A stretch of 64,000 nucleotides of DNA from Paenibacillus sp. E222. Lineage in GTDB: Bacteria; Bacillota; Bacilli; Paenibacillales; Paenibacillaceae. This document shows positions 26,803-36,915 of the stretch, in pieces; the first letter of the stretch is position 1, and every line of letters begins with the position of its first letter. The stretch spans positions 6,014,001 through 6,078,000 of the forward strand of contig NZ_CP058552.1 in the NCBI RefSeq assembly GCF_013401555.1. Direction: 5' to 3'. Position numbers and translations under genes: made by a program. Below the pieces are notes generated by a model that worked only from the letters and a program-made list of their open reading frames with translations, was not told where the DNA came from and ran no database searches.

Positions 26803-27264
26803 TTAAAACAGAATGGCCAGGCGCGCACTCGCAACCTTGTCATAAAGAATGGCATGCTGTTTCTTGCCTGCTTCGATCACAAGTTCCCCGTTATCAAAGG
26901 AAAGCAGCTTGCCTTCAAATTCCTTTATACCATTTACCGGCTCGTAGGTTGTAACAAATACATTTTTGCCTACGGATTTGGCAACGTCCTCCGGTTTCTT
27001 CAGTGGACGCTCCGCACCGGGAGAAGACACTTCAAGGAAATAGATGGTTGGAATCGGATCGTTCTCATCCAGCTTGGCGCTTAGCTTTTCGCTGATCAAG
27101 ACACAATCGTCGATGTCGATGCCACCCTCTTTGTCGACATACACCCGTAAAAACCAGTTGCTGCCTTCTTTGACGTATTCGATGTCAACCAGCTCGAAGC
27201 CTTGTTCGTTCAAGTAGGGTTGGATCATTTCTTCCACGGTAGATTTAATGTTCGTTGTGCTCAA
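26803..27264 (-). CDS. rimP: Ribosome maturation factor RimP
   Basis: 30S assembly factor of 153 residues, with family motifs FELVDIEYVKEG, LRVYVDKEGGI and LEVSSPGAERPL. The start is taken as TTG at 27264, nine bases after GGAGG; the open frame extends 19 codons further upstream into the leader without a start signal, and 153 residues fits the family. First gene of the operon running to ribF; promoter and leader hairpin are visible upstream. Confidence 0.95.
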   Translation of the reverse strand: MSTTNIKSTVEEMIQPYLNEQGFELVDIEYVKEGSNWFLRVYVDKEGGIDIDDCVLISEKLSAKLDENDPIPTIYFLEVSSPGAERPLKKPEDVAKSVGKNVFVTTYEPVNGIKEFEGKLLSFDNGELVIEAGKKQHAILYDKVASARLAILF

Positions 27265-27347
27265 AACCGATAACCTCCAACTTAGGTTACACCAGCAAAT
27301 ATGGACTGGCAATTTCTTCATTACCCAAGATTCTTGTATACCAAAGA

Positions 27348-27375
27348 CTAAAGAGTGGGTTTCCCCACTCTTTAG
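27348..27375 (-). promoter_or_regulatory. 12-bp hairpin with GAAA loop in the rimP operon leader
   Basis: Perfect inverted repeat CTAAAGAGTGGG / CCCACTCTTTAG (27348-27359, 27364-27375). On the minus strand the loop is GAAA. It lies downstream of the strong promoter and upstream of rimP, and is not followed by a U-tract, so it is more likely a 5'-leader structure (stability, processing or protein binding) than a polC terminator. Confidence 0.6.
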
Positions 27376-27404
27376 AAATTCGTACTATCTCGTTCACTTC
27401 AAAA

Positions 27405-27433
27405 ATTATAACATAGTCTGGTAATAGTGACAA
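27405..27433 (-). promoter_or_regulatory. Sigma-A promoter of the rimP-nusA-infB operon
   Basis: Minus strand TTGTCA (27428-27433), 17-base spacer, TATAAT (27405-27410), with an extended TGT before the -10. One mismatch from the full consensus; it is placed between polC and rimP. Confidence 0.8.
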
Positions 27434-27523
27434 GTAAGCGATCACTCTGTCATTTTAACCACTAATGAAGAAAAATTTACGTAATCACATCACAGACCAT
27501 AATTAGATACGCAAAATGCCATT

Positions 27524-30500
27524 TTAGAACAAGGATAATTGATTGCTTTCCGGCAAACCACGGAAGCATCCCATACCCGTTAGCAGCTCAACAATTGTTT
27601 TACTTGCTTTGGACTTCTGCTGGAAATCTTCAATCGACAGAAACTCTCCATGCTCTCTTGCCGCAGCGATATTGCGTGCAGCATTATCCCCGATTCCGCC
27701 CAATGCCGAGAACGGAGGAATAAGTGAATTTCCGTCAACGATAAACTTCGTCGCTTCCGAACGATACAGATCAATCGGTTTGAGCGAGAATCCGCGAGCT
27801 GCCATTTCCAATGCCATCTCAAGGACAGGCAGCATGTTCTTCTCTTTTGGCGGTGCCTGGAAACCTAATTGTTCAATCTCTACAATCTTCCGATAGATGG
27901 GCTCATAGCCCTGACATACCAGTTCAATGTCAAACTCATCCGCACGAACTGTGAAGTATGTCGCATAGTATTCAATGGGGTGATACAGCTTAAAGAAAGC
28001 TGTACGCACTGCCGAGATAACGTAAGCGGCCGCGTGGGCCTTCGGAAACATGTACTGGATTTTAAGACAGGAATCAATGTACCATTGCGGCACCTTGCAA
28101 TTTTTCATCTCATCAATCCATTCTTGCGGCAAACCACGTCCCTTACGCACACTCTCCGTAATTTTAAAGGCAAGACTCGCGTCCATGCCCGCCTTATAGA
28201 TCAGGAACAACATGATATCATCCCGGCAACCAATCACCGTTTTGATGTTACATGTTCCATTTTTGATTAGATCTTGTGCGTTACCAAGCCATACCCCCGT
28301 ACCATGAGACAATCCGGAGATCTGGAGTAGATCGGCAAAAGAGGAAGGCTGGGATTCGACAAGCATCTGACGTACAAACTTCGTCCCCATCTCCGGTACA
28401 CCAAAAGTGGCAACTGGTGAACGAATCTGCTCTGGTGTAACACCCAGTGCCTCCGTCGAGTTGAACATGCTCATGACCTTAGGATCATTCATCGGAATAG
28501 TTGTAGGATCGACACCCGTCAAATCCTGCAGCATCCGCATCATGGTTGGATCATCGTGCCCCAGAATATCAAGTTTTAGCAAGTTCTCTTCGAAGGCGTG
28601 GTAGTCAAAGTGTGTGGTTTTCCACTCCGCATTAACATCATCCGCCGGGAATTGAACAGGCGTTACATCTTCCACTTCAATGTAATCCGGTACAACGACA
28701 ATACCACCGGGATGCTGTCCTGTGCTACGTTTTACCCCGGTACAACCGGAAGCCAAACGGTTCAGCTCAGCGCCGCGCCATTTCTTATGATGTTCTTCCT
28801 CGTATTTCTTGGCAAAACCAAACGCCGTTTTCTCAGCGACTGTACCAATTGTGCCCGCACGGAACACACTCTTTTCGCTGAAAAGCACCTTGGTATAGTT
28901 ATGGGCATGCGGTTGATAATCACCTGAGAAGTTCAAGTCAATATCGGGAACCTTGTCCCCTTTAAAACCAAGGAAAGTCTCAAACGGAATATCCTGTCCT
29001 TCGCCTTTTAATCGGCCTCCACAATTAGGGCATTCTTTCTCAGGAAGGTCAAATCCACTTGGCACACTGCCGTCGAGGAACCACTCACTGTGTTTACACT
29101 CCGGATTCACACAAATATAGTGTGCTGGCAATGGATTAACCTCGGAAATCCCCAGGAAAGTAGCAACTACAGACGAACCAACCGATCCCCGGGAGCCGAC
29201 AAGGTAGCCGTCTTGATTCGATTTTTTAACCAAACGTTCCGAGATCAGATAGTTGGCAGAGAAACCGTATTTGATGATTGGATTCAATTCTTTCTCCAGT
29301 CGTGCCACAATGACTTCCGGTAGTTCCTCACCATAAATTGATTTGGCGGTATTATAGCAGGTATTACGAATTTCATCGTCTGCACCTTCCAGAATCGGAG
29401 TAAACAGCTTGTCCGGGAACAGCTTGATTTCCTCGAATCGATCCGCCAATTCAACCGTATTCGTAACGACGACTTCGTAGGCTTTATCTTGGCCCAGGTA
29501 CTGGAACTCTTCCAGCATTTCATCCGTCGTTCTTAGGTGAGCATCCGGTTTACGTTGATCCTTGAGCGGGCTGAAGCCTGTAATTCCGTGAATGGTGATA
29601 TCCCGATATAGCTTGTCGCGCGGCTCCAGATAATGCACGTTACCTGTGGCTATGACTGGTTTCCCCAATTTTTGACCAATATCGACTACTTTACGAACCG
29701 CGAGCTTCAATTCCTCTGGTGTAGCCACCAGCCCTTTGTCCACCAAATGCATGTACATGGTGAGAGGCTGGATTTCCAAAATGTCATAGAAATGCGCGAT
29801 CTCTTCCGCCTCTTCAAGTGATTTGTTCAGCACTGCCTCGAAAAACTCACCTTTTTCACAACCGGATAAAATAATGAGACCTTCACGCAAATTGATCAGC
29901 TTCGATTTTGGAATACATGGAACCCGCTTGAAATGCTCCGTATGAGAAAGAGATACCAGTTTATAAAGGTTCTTTTTGCCGACATCATTCAAAGCATAGA
30001 TTCCACAATGGAATGGACGCGTATTCGAGAGATCAACTCCGACATAATCGTTAAGCCGATCAAGCATGGTCAAGCCTTTCATCTGGGCAGCATCATTAAC
30101 CAATCCATTCAGTATTCCTGCGAGCGCAATCGTATCATCAATCGCCCGGTGATGACTTTCCAGTGCTACTTTATATTTATCTGCCAGCGTATTCAGACGG
30201 TGATTCTTCATTTTTGGATATAGGAGTCGTGCAAGTTCCAACGTATCCAGAACGGGATTCGGAAGCTCAGGCATGCCAAGCTTTTTCAATGAAGCCTGAA
30301 TAAAGCCCATATCGAATCTTGCATTATGCGCAACCAATACGCCATCTCCGGCAAACTCTACAAAATCACGAATAACCGGTTCTAGCTCAGGTGCATCCTT
30401 CACCATTTCATCGTTAATGTTAGTCAGCTGCTGAATGTTGTATGGGATGCGCTCATGTGGATTTACAAACGTAGCAAAGCGGTCAATTTCTTTACCGTCC

Positions 30501-31843
30501 ACTACCTTCACTGCCGCAATCTCGATGATTTTGTTCTGGGTTACAGACAAACCTGTGGTCTCAATATCAAACACGATATAGGTCGCTGATTTGAGTTCCA
30601 ACGGCTGTGGTGCCATAACTACAGCAACCGAATCGTTTACCACATTGGCCTCAAGGCCGTAGATCATTTTAATTCCGTTTTTCTTGGCCGCTTTGGACGC
30701 CTCCGGATACACCTGCACACCGCCATGATCACTTACGGCGATTGCCTTGTGTCCCCATTCCGCTGCAGTTTTCACGTATTTGTCGATTGAAGTTACGGCA
30801 TCCATTGTACTCATGGTAGAGTGCAGATGGAACTCAACCCGTTTCTCAGCTGCATTATCCTTACGGGATGGCGGTGCCTTTACTTCCATCAAATCTGAAG
30901 GAATCATGGCCAGTTCTGGAATTTGCATAAACCGGTCGTATTCTACACGGCCACGGACTTTTACCCATTTTCCATTAGCCAGCAAGCTGAGGATTTTGAC
31001 ATCCTCTTTTGTTTTGGCAAACATCTTCATTTGCATGGAATCTGTGAAATCCGTCAGATAAAAAGTAAACAAGGTATTTCCGTTCCGCAATTCCTTGCGA
31101 TCCAGACCGAAGATTGTTCCCTGCAACGTAACCTTTTTCTCTTCATCTTGAATTTCCTGCATAGGTACAGCCGGTTCCTTGATCTCATATCCCATTTGTA
31201 AGCGAACATCGCCTTGTTCTTCCTCTTCAGGCATTTCCGAGTCGACTTCACTCATCATCTGCTCAATAACTTGAAGCTCCTCTTCCCGCTTCTTGAGCTG
31301 AAATTGTTCCATCGCCTCTTTATTGCTTTCAACCTCACCAACCAACAATTTGACCCGTATAGGCAGTTGAAAATATTTATCATAAAAAGTAGTTATAGCC
31401 TGGTCAATCTGCTTCTTCTTCGCAAGCTCCATCGACATGGCATCACTCATGGTCAATTGCAGCAGATCTGCTTCACATTCAAACTTGGTACGATTCATCC
31501 AACCATTAACAGATGGGATCTCTCGTGTAACCCATTCAAGGAACAGGTTCCAATATTCACTGACAATATCACCAATCGCGACCTGCTCACTATATTTGAA
31601 TCCAAACGTAATCTTGGAAATATGATTCATTTTCTCCTGGATATGCAAGCAAAAAGTACGATAGATTGGAGCAGGTACCAAGGTATCCTTCGCAATCACA
31701 ATCGTCCAGTCGCGGTTGCTACGGCTTGTCTCCACCCGTTCAATCCATCCATCCAAAAAGTAGGGCTCCATCAGGCCAGCCGGAAGCTCCGTCTGTTTCA
31801 TCAACAACTCAAACCGTTTTCTCTTCTCCTCGAATCCACTCAT
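27524..31843 (-). CDS. polC: DNA polymerase III alpha subunit, PolC type
   Basis: Replicative polymerase of Gram-positive bacteria with built-in proofreading, 1439 residues. Layout: N-terminal domains and an OB fold (about 235-320), a PHP domain starting at HLHS (339-342) into which the DEDD exonuclease (FDIETTG, 425-431) is inserted, a Cys-rich zinc element (CVNPECKH ... CPNCGG, about 920-950), and the palm with the catalytic aspartates in PDIDLNFSGD. The start ATG follows AAGGAGG. It lies downstream of proS, as in B. subtilis. Confidence 0.98.
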   Translation of the reverse strand: MSGFEEKRKRFELLMKQTELPAGLMEPYFLDGWIERVETSRSNRDWTIVIAKDTLVPAPIYRTFCLHIQEKMNHISKITFGFKYSEQVAIGDIVSEYWNLFLEWVTREIPSVNGWMNRTKFECEADLLQLTMSDAMSMELAKKKQIDQAITTFYDKYFQLPIRVKLLVGEVESNKEAMEQFQLKKREEELQVIEQMMSEVDSEMPEEEEQGDVRLQMGYEIKEPAVPMQEIQDEEKKVTLQGTIFGLDRKELRNGNTLFTFYLTDFTDSMQMKMFAKTKEDVKILSLLANGKWVKVRGRVEYDRFMQIPELAMIPSDLMEVKAPPSRKDNAAEKRVEFHLHSTMSTMDAVTSIDKYVKTAAEWGHKAIAVSDHGGVQVYPEASKAAKKNGIKMIYGLEANVVNDSVAVVMAPQPLELKSATYIVFDIETTGLSVTQNKIIEIAAVKVVDGKEIDRFATFVNPHERIPYNIQQLTNINDEMVKDAPELEPVIRDFVEFAGDGVLVAHNARFDMGFIQASLKKLGMPELPNPVLDTLELARLLYPKMKNHRLNTLADKYKVALESHHRAIDDTIALAGILNGLVNDAAQMKGLTMLDRLNDYVGVDLSNTRPFHCGIYALNDVGKKNLYKLVSLSHTEHFKRVPCIPKSKLINLREGLIILSGCEKGEFFEAVLNKSLEEAEEIAHFYDILEIQPLTMYMHLVDKGLVATPEELKLAVRKVVDIGQKLGKPVIATGNVHYLEPRDKLYRDITIHGITGFSPLKDQRKPDAHLRTTDEMLEEFQYLGQDKAYEVVVTNTVELADRFEEIKLFPDKLFTPILEGADDEIRNTCYNTAKSIYGEELPEVIVARLEKELNPIIKYGFSANYLISERLVKKSNQDGYLVGSRGSVGSSVVATFLGISEVNPLPAHYICVNPECKHSEWFLDGSVPSGFDLPEKECPNCGGRLKGEGQDIPFETFLGFKGDKVPDIDLNFSGDYQPHAHNYTKVLFSEKSVFRAGTIGTVAEKTAFGFAKKYEEEHHKKWRGAELNRLASGCTGVKRSTGQHPGGIVVVPDYIEVEDVTPVQFPADDVNAEWKTTHFDYHAFEENLLKLDILGHDDPTMMRMLQDLTGVDPTTIPMNDPKVMSMFNSTEALGVTPEQIRSPVATFGVPEMGTKFVRQMLVESQPSSFADLLQISGLSHGTGVWLGNAQDLIKNGTCNIKTVIGCRDDIMLFLIYKAGMDASLAFKITESVRKGRGLPQEWIDEMKNCKVPQWYIDSCLKIQYMFPKAHAAAYVISAVRTAFFKLYHPIEYYATYFTVRADEFDIELVCQGYEPIYRKIVEIEQLGFQAPPKEKNMLPVLEMALEMAARGFSLKPIDLYRSEATKFIVDGNSLIPPFSALGGIGDNAARNIAAAREHGEFLSIEDFQQKSKASKTIVELLTGMGCFRGLPESNQLSLF

Positions 31844-31995
31844 CGTGTTCCTCCTTGTACCCCCTTAAAACAGGAAAAGCCTCTGCATTCAAAAATGTCC
31901 CCGATCCGAACCCGCACCGACTCATTTTATCCGACAGAAGCTCTCCATTCCTTACCCTTACGGTGAATAAGTGCTGTTAGTCAATTCTTCCTGAC

Positions 31996-33450
31996 TTAGT
32001 ACGCTCTTGCAAACACTACCGTGTGTTTCGCTTGTTCACCACAAGCCAGGCACGTATGCTTTTCTTCCGCAGGCTGGAACGGGATGTTCCGGCTTGTTGC
32101 ACCTGTTACTTCTCTTACTTTATCTTCGCAAGCTTCAGAACCACACCATCCAGCCAGTGTGAACCCGCGTTTGTTCTCCATTAGTTCTTTCATCTCATCA
32201 AGCGTATCTACAGAGTAGAAGTTGTCCGACATAAACGTGCGAGCACGTTGCAGCATATCGGCTTGCACTTGAGTCAGCATCGTCTGGATTTCTTCCACCA
32301 GATTTGCTTGTTCAACAACTTTCTTCTCTCCAGTAATCCGGGAAACGAGAACACACACACCGTTCTCCATATCACGCGGACCAATTTCGAGACGAATTGG
32401 AACACCACGCATCTCGTATTCATTGAATTTCCAGCCTGGACGAACATCACTGCGATCATCCATTTTCACACGAATTCCCGCTTGTTTCAGTTCAGCGAAC
32501 AACTCGTCCGCACGGCCTACAACGGCATCACGTGTTTTTGGCGGTCCAATTGGAATCATAACCACTTGTGTTGGTGCAACTTTAGGAGGAAGAACCAGAC
32601 CACGGTCATCCCCGTGAACCATGATTAACGCACCGATTAGACGTGTGCTTACCCCCCATGAAGTGGTGTAAGCCAGCTCCAGCACATTATTCCGGCTAAG
32701 ATACTGAATTTCAAATGCTTTTGCAAAGTTCGTTCCCATGTAGTGTGATGTACCTGCTTGTACAGCACGTCCATCCTTCATCATGGCTTCGATCGAGTAC
32801 GTATCCACCGCACCCGCAAACTTCTCGGATTTGGTTTTCTGACCCACAATTACCGGAATAGCCAAATACTCTTCAACCACTTCACGATAAATCTGAAGCA
32901 TTTTCATCGTTTCTTCACGTGCTTCTTCTTCGGTCTCATGCGCAGTGTGACCTTCCTGCCACAGGAACTCACTTGTGCGAAGGAAAGGCAACGTTCTTTT
33001 TTCCCAACGGACTACGTTAGCCCACTGGTTGATCAATACCGGAAGATCCCGATAAGACTGAATCCACTTGGAATACATGTGACCAATAATCGTTTCGGAT
33101 GTAGGACGGATTGCCAGACGTTCTTCCAGCTTCTCTCCCCCAGCTTCCGTAACCCAAGGCAATTCGGGATTGAAGCCTTCAACATGTTCTTTTTCTTTTT
33201 GGAAAAAGCTCTCAGGAATGAACATCGGGAAGTAAGCATTGCGATGGCCCGTTTCACGGAAACGACGATCCAACTCATCCTTAATATGTTCCCAGATCTC
33301 AAATCCGTCTGGTTTGAAAACAATACAACCGCGTACGGGTGCATAGTCCATGAGATCAGCTTTTTTAATAACATCAATGTACCAGCGTGAGAAATCCTCG
33401 CCCTGAGGTGTAATTTCAGTCACGAACTGTTTATCATTTTCCTTTGACAT
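31996..33450 (-). CDS. proS: Prolyl-tRNA synthetase, eukaryote/archaeal-like type
   Basis: Charges tRNA-Pro with proline. At 484 residues it is the short ProRS architecture: class II core (KPDGFEIWEHI; RPTSETIIGHMY; LRTSEFLWQEGHT), anticodon-binding domain, and a C-terminal zinc-type domain with Cys pairs (CGSEAC ... CLACGEQ) ending in Tyr. It has no bacterial editing insertion, so the usual roughly 565-residue bacterial ProRS of this locus (rseP-proS-polC in B. subtilis) has been replaced by the other type. The chosen ATG has GGAG four bases upstream; the frame is open seven more codons. No T-box fits in the 60-base upstream gap. Confidence 0.95.
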   Translation of the reverse strand: MSKENDKQFVTEITPQGEDFSRWYIDVIKKADLMDYAPVRGCIVFKPDGFEIWEHIKDELDRRFRETGHRNAYFPMFIPESFFQKEKEHVEGFNPELPWVTEAGGEKLEERLAIRPTSETIIGHMYSKWIQSYRDLPVLINQWANVVRWEKRTLPFLRTSEFLWQEGHTAHETEEEAREETMKMLQIYREVVEEYLAIPVIVGQKTKSEKFAGAVDTYSIEAMMKDGRAVQAGTSHYMGTNFAKAFEIQYLSRNNVLELAYTTSWGVSTRLIGALIMVHGDDRGLVLPPKVAPTQVVMIPIGPPKTRDAVVGRADELFAELKQAGIRVKMDDRSDVRPGWKFNEYEMRGVPIRLEIGPRDMENGVCVLVSRITGEKKVVEQANLVEEIQTMLTQVQADMLQRARTFMSDNFYSVDTLDEMKELMENKRGFTLAGWCGSEACEDKVREVTGATSRNIPFQPAEEKHTCLACGEQAKHTVVFARAY

Positions 33451-33512
33451 AAGACTCCAGCGTCCTCCCATTACGACTATCTCTGAATAAACAGAGCGTA
33501 GTCAAACCATAA

Positions 33513-34784
33513 TTATCCGTTAATTAATCGTAATATATCATTATATGTTACTGCCAGCATCAGTACAAACAACATGGCGAAGCCGACAAAATGAACCATA
33601 CCTTCCCGGTTCGGGTCAACAGGTCTGCCACGAAGCGCCTCAATCCCCAGGAAAACCAAACGGCTACCGTCAAGCGCAGGGATAGGCAACAGGTTGAAGA
33701 TACCGAGATAAAGGCTCAAAATGGCAGCCCATCTGGTTAATTGCTCAATCCCCTGTTTTGCAATCTGGCCCGTAACCTCAAACGTACGCACCGGACCACC
33801 GATATCGTCCATGTTAAATTGATTAATGAGATGTCTGAATCCTTCAAAAATCACTCTGGTCGTATCCACCATGGCTACTCCGGACACTTTAAATGTTTCC
33901 ACGAATCCAACAGAACGAGTTGGCAGGGTAGGTACAATACCCACTTTGCCGCCTTCCTGGCCTTCTACCGCGCGAGGTGTGATCGTAATATTAAACGTTT
34001 CATTCCCCCGGCGCAGTGTCCATTCCATTGGTTTGTCTTTGGAATCGGCAATCATGCTCACCATTTTTTGCGAATCCGTACCAATAGCAGTACCATTGAT
34101 CGTCTCAATGATATCTCCCTTTTGCAAATTTGCCTGGTAGGCAGCTCCACCTTCAAGCACTTCACCAATCTCCAGATTTTTCGGATTCTCAACTGGAACC
34201 CCAGCCATCTGTGCATAGACTGCAAATAAAACAAAGGCCAGGATGAAATTCATGAGTGGACCGGCAAAAATCGCCATTGCCCGCTGACCTACCGTTTTAC
34301 TGCCAAATTGGCGATCTTTCGGTGCAATCTGCGTTTGTTTTCCACGGCTCACGAGCATCGCTTGCGGATGTATCCGGTACTGCTGAATTTCGCCATCCAC
34401 ATCAAGTTGCAATTTCAATGCATTCTCCATATCAATGGAGATGACTTCACCACGAATGACATTTTTTCGATTATCCAATTGATCGAGGTAGATCATTTTG
34501 ACTTGGTCATCCGCTGATCTTACTGCAATGGTCTGACCTTCTTGAATCTCTACTAGTTCCGGGTCTTCCCCTGCCATACGTGCATATCCGCCAAAAGGCA
34601 GCAAACGCAGTGTGAACTGGGTCTCGTTTCTTTTATATGAGAACAATTTGGGACCAAAACCGATCGCAAATTCCCGTACAAGAATACCGGCGCGTTTGGC
34701 AAAATAATAATGTCCCCATTCATGAACCGTCACGATGACAAAGAACATGAGCACCGTTAGAAATACCACTTGTATGGTTTCCAA
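33513..34784 (-). CDS. rseP: Site-2 zinc metalloprotease RseP/RasP
   Basis: Intramembrane protease that cleaves anti-sigma factors and remnant signal peptides in the membrane. 423 residues: HEWGH zinc motif in the first membrane segment (21-25), a PDZ domain (about 195-275) and the second catalytic motif LLPIPALDGSR in a C-terminal membrane segment. The start is TTG after GGAGG. It is located between dxr and proS as in B. subtilis (rasP). Confidence 0.95.
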   Translation of the reverse strand: METIQVVFLTVLMFFVIVTVHEWGHYYFAKRAGILVREFAIGFGPKLFSYKRNETQFTLRLLPFGGYARMAGEDPELVEIQEGQTIAVRSADDQVKMIYLDQLDNRKNVIRGEVISIDMENALKLQLDVDGEIQQYRIHPQAMLVSRGKQTQIAPKDRQFGSKTVGQRAMAIFAGPLMNFILAFVLFAVYAQMAGVPVENPKNLEIGEVLEGGAAYQANLQKGDIIETINGTAIGTDSQKMVSMIADSKDKPMEWTLRRGNETFNITITPRAVEGQEGGKVGIVPTLPTRSVGFVETFKVSGVAMVDTTRVIFEGFRHLINQFNMDDIGGPVRTFEVTGQIAKQGIEQLTRWAAILSLYLGIFNLLPIPALDGSRLVFLGIEALRGRPVDPNREGMVHFVGFAMLFVLMLAVTYNDILRLING

Positions 34785-34897
34785 TCCCTATCCATCCTCC
34801 TTCACGGCACGAACCGCAGTCTGTCCCTTTAGATTATCATTATTCTCTGATGCCGCACAAGAGAATCACTTCTTCCATTTTATCTTGAAAAAAGAGA

Positions 34898-36037
34898 TTA
34901 CAGACTGAACGCAAGTTGACGGATTTCCTGATCACATCTTGCGATTTCCTCCAGATCAGGCTCGTCCACATTGCGGTGCGCATCCAGCACAGAAGCAATA
35001 ATATCCTCTATTTTAAGGAACGAAATCTCTTTACGCAAGAAACGTGCTACGGCAACCTCATTGGCTGCATTAAACGCCGTTGTTGCGGTTCCCCCCATTT
35101 TACCACACTCGTATGCCATTCTTAAACAAGGGAACCGTTCCAAATCCATCTCACGGAAATGCAGCTTGCCCGCTTGTGCTAGGGATAGACGTTGTGCAGG
35201 TGATGGCAAGCGGTCTGGATAGGTCAATGCGTACTGAATCGGAACGCGCATGTCCGGATTGCCAAGCTGTGCAATAATGCTCGTATCATTGAACTCCACG
35301 TAGGAATGAATGATGCTCTCCGGGTGAAGCAGCACTTCAATCTGATCATAACTTAAACCAAAAAGCCAATGCGCTTCAATAACTTCTAGACCTTTATTCA
35401 CCATCGTCGCCGAGTCTATCGTGATCTTCGAGCCCATCGACCAGTTGGGATGTTTGAGTGCATCTTCTACGGTAACTTCCTTCAGCTGTTCACGAGTCAA
35501 ATCACGGAATGATCCTCCAGAGGCAGTTAGCGTAATTCCCATCACACGTTCACGGGGTTCTCCATTCAAGCATTGGAAGATAGCTGAGTGCTCACTATCC
35601 ACAGGCAGAATCGGTACCCCTTTCGCAACTGCTCTGGCAGTAACAATGTGTCCCGCTGTAATTAGCGTCTCCTTGTTAGCCAGCCCGATCTGTTTGCCTG
35701 CATCAATAGCAGCCAGGGTCGACTCAAGCCCAACACTTCCCATTACGGCAGTAACAACCGTATCTGCATCCGTGCCGGCAGCGACTTCCACCAGTCCTTC
35801 TTTGCCATAAAAAAGCTGCGTTTCGGCAGGCAAGTGCGGAGCTACGGTCTCTGCTAACTTTTTTGAGCCAACCGATACCTTTTTGGGCCGATAACGCTTC
35901 GCTTGCTCAATCAGCAATTCTATATTGCCCCCAGCAGCAAGTCCTTCTACTTGAAAGCGTTCGGGATGCATATCGACTACATCCAGTGTCTGGGTTCCAA
36001 TGGAACCGGTTGACCCGAGAATCGCAATTTTTTTCAT
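34898..36037 (-). CDS. dxr: 1-deoxy-D-xylulose 5-phosphate reductoisomerase
   Basis: Second step of the MEP isoprenoid pathway, NADPH-dependent. 379 residues with the nucleotide-binding start KIAILGSTGSIG, the metal/substrate motifs VDSEHSAIFQCL and LTASGGSFRD, and KITIDSATMVNKGLEVIEAHWL (listed here as separate short motifs KITIDSATMVNKG and LEVIEAHWL). The ATG at 36037 follows GAGGTG. It lies between cdsA and rseP; it supplies precursor for UppS, encoded two genes upstream. Confidence 0.97.
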   Translation of the reverse strand: MKKIAILGSTGSIGTQTLDVVDMHPERFQVEGLAAGGNIELLIEQAKRYRPKKVSVGSKKLAETVAPHLPAETQLFYGKEGLVEVAAGTDADTVVTAVMGSVGLESTLAAIDAGKQIGLANKETLITAGHIVTARAVAKGVPILPVDSEHSAIFQCLNGEPRERVMGITLTASGGSFRDLTREQLKEVTVEDALKHPNWSMGSKITIDSATMVNKGLEVIEAHWLFGLSYDQIEVLLHPESIIHSYVEFNDTSIIAQLGNPDMRVPIQYALTYPDRLPSPAQRLSLAQAGKLHFREMDLERFPCLRMAYECGKMGGTATTAFNAANEVAVARFLRKEISFLKIEDIIASVLDAHRNVDEPDLEEIARCDQEIRQLAFSL

Positions 36038-36104
36038 GCTGCACCTCATCTTTATTTATCCAATGCCTATGACAAATCGTTCGTCATGTGGCTTGTGCTC
36101 ATTT

Positions 36105-36899
36105 TTAATAGGGCAGAAGCATTAGTATATGTACGAATGGAAAAACGACAATCCAGCTGTCGCACCGATCCAGAATACCACCATGCCCCGGGAGCAAATT
36201 ACCGGAATCTTTGATGTTATACACACGTTTGTAAGCAGATTGAATCAAATCTCCCATCTGTCCTACAACCGCACATGCAACCCCAATCCAGATCGCTCTT
36301 TGCCAAGACAACAAGCCGTCTGACACCCATGCAAAAACAACAGAAGTGACTACTGCGATTATAATACCACCCAGCGCACCCTCCACCGTTTTGTTAGGAC
36401 TGATCGAAGGCCAAAGTTTGTTCTTCCCGATAAGTTTCCCTACAAAATAGGCACCTGCATCACTTGCCCATATGGAGCCCAGAAGCAGGAACGTCCAGAA
36501 CAGCCCATGATGCAAGTGTCTGGATTCCGCGATGTAATAAAAACCGATTCCAATATACATTACTCCCAGAAAGAGCATGGCGACTGTATTCACAGGAATC
36601 TTGTTTTTAGTTACAACAGACGCCGTCATTAATACAAGCATCACAAGCCAGCCAATCTGGAATAACGTTAGCGGCCTGGCTTCCCATACCATTTCCCAAG
36701 GAAACACAATTGCAAAGATACCTGCATAACCGATTAGGGCTACACCTGAAAAAGGCTGTACCCCGGTCATTTTCACAAATTCATAATAACCGATGAGAGC
36801 CATAAGCAATACCAAACCATGGTACCAGGGTCCGCCCAGCATGCAAAAACCCAAAAACAACACACCTGCTATGATTCCTGTCGTTAATCGCTGTTTCAA
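36105..36899 (-). CDS. cdsA: Phosphatidate cytidylyltransferase
   Basis: Integral membrane enzyme that makes CDP-diacylglycerol from phosphatidate and CTP, the branch point of phospholipid synthesis. About 264 residues, with seven to eight hydrophobic segments and the family signature near the C-terminus (GHGGILDRCDSW). An ATG at 36908 touches the GGAGG ribosome-binding site directly; the TTG three codons later (36899) has proper spacing and is preferred. It follows uppS by a few bases. Confidence 0.95.
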   Translation of the reverse strand: MKQRLTTGIIAGVLFLGFCMLGGPWYHGLVLLMALIGYYEFVKMTGVQPFSGVALIGYAGIFAIVFPWEMVWEARPLTLFQIGWLVMLVLMTASVVTKNKIPVNTVAMLFLGVMYIGIGFYYIAESRHLHHGLFWTFLLLGSIWASDAGAYFVGKLIGKNKLWPSISPNKTVEGALGGIIIAVVTSVVFAWVSDGLLSWQRAIWIGVACAVVGQMGDLIQSAYKRVYNIKDSGNLLPGHGGILDRCDSWIVVFPFVHILMLLPY

Positions 36900-36915
36900 C
36901 GGCTTCATCCTCCAT

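Noticed and set aside
27348..27375. Hairpin read as the polC terminator
   Set aside because: It lies downstream of the rimP operon promoter and has no U-tract; a 5'-leader structure is more likely, though some termination of polC transcripts is not excluded.
31844..31995. Promoter or terminator in the proS-polC gap
   Set aside because: TTGACT occurs but no -10 stands at a suitable distance, and no hairpin with U-tract is present; I see nothing definite in these 152 bases.
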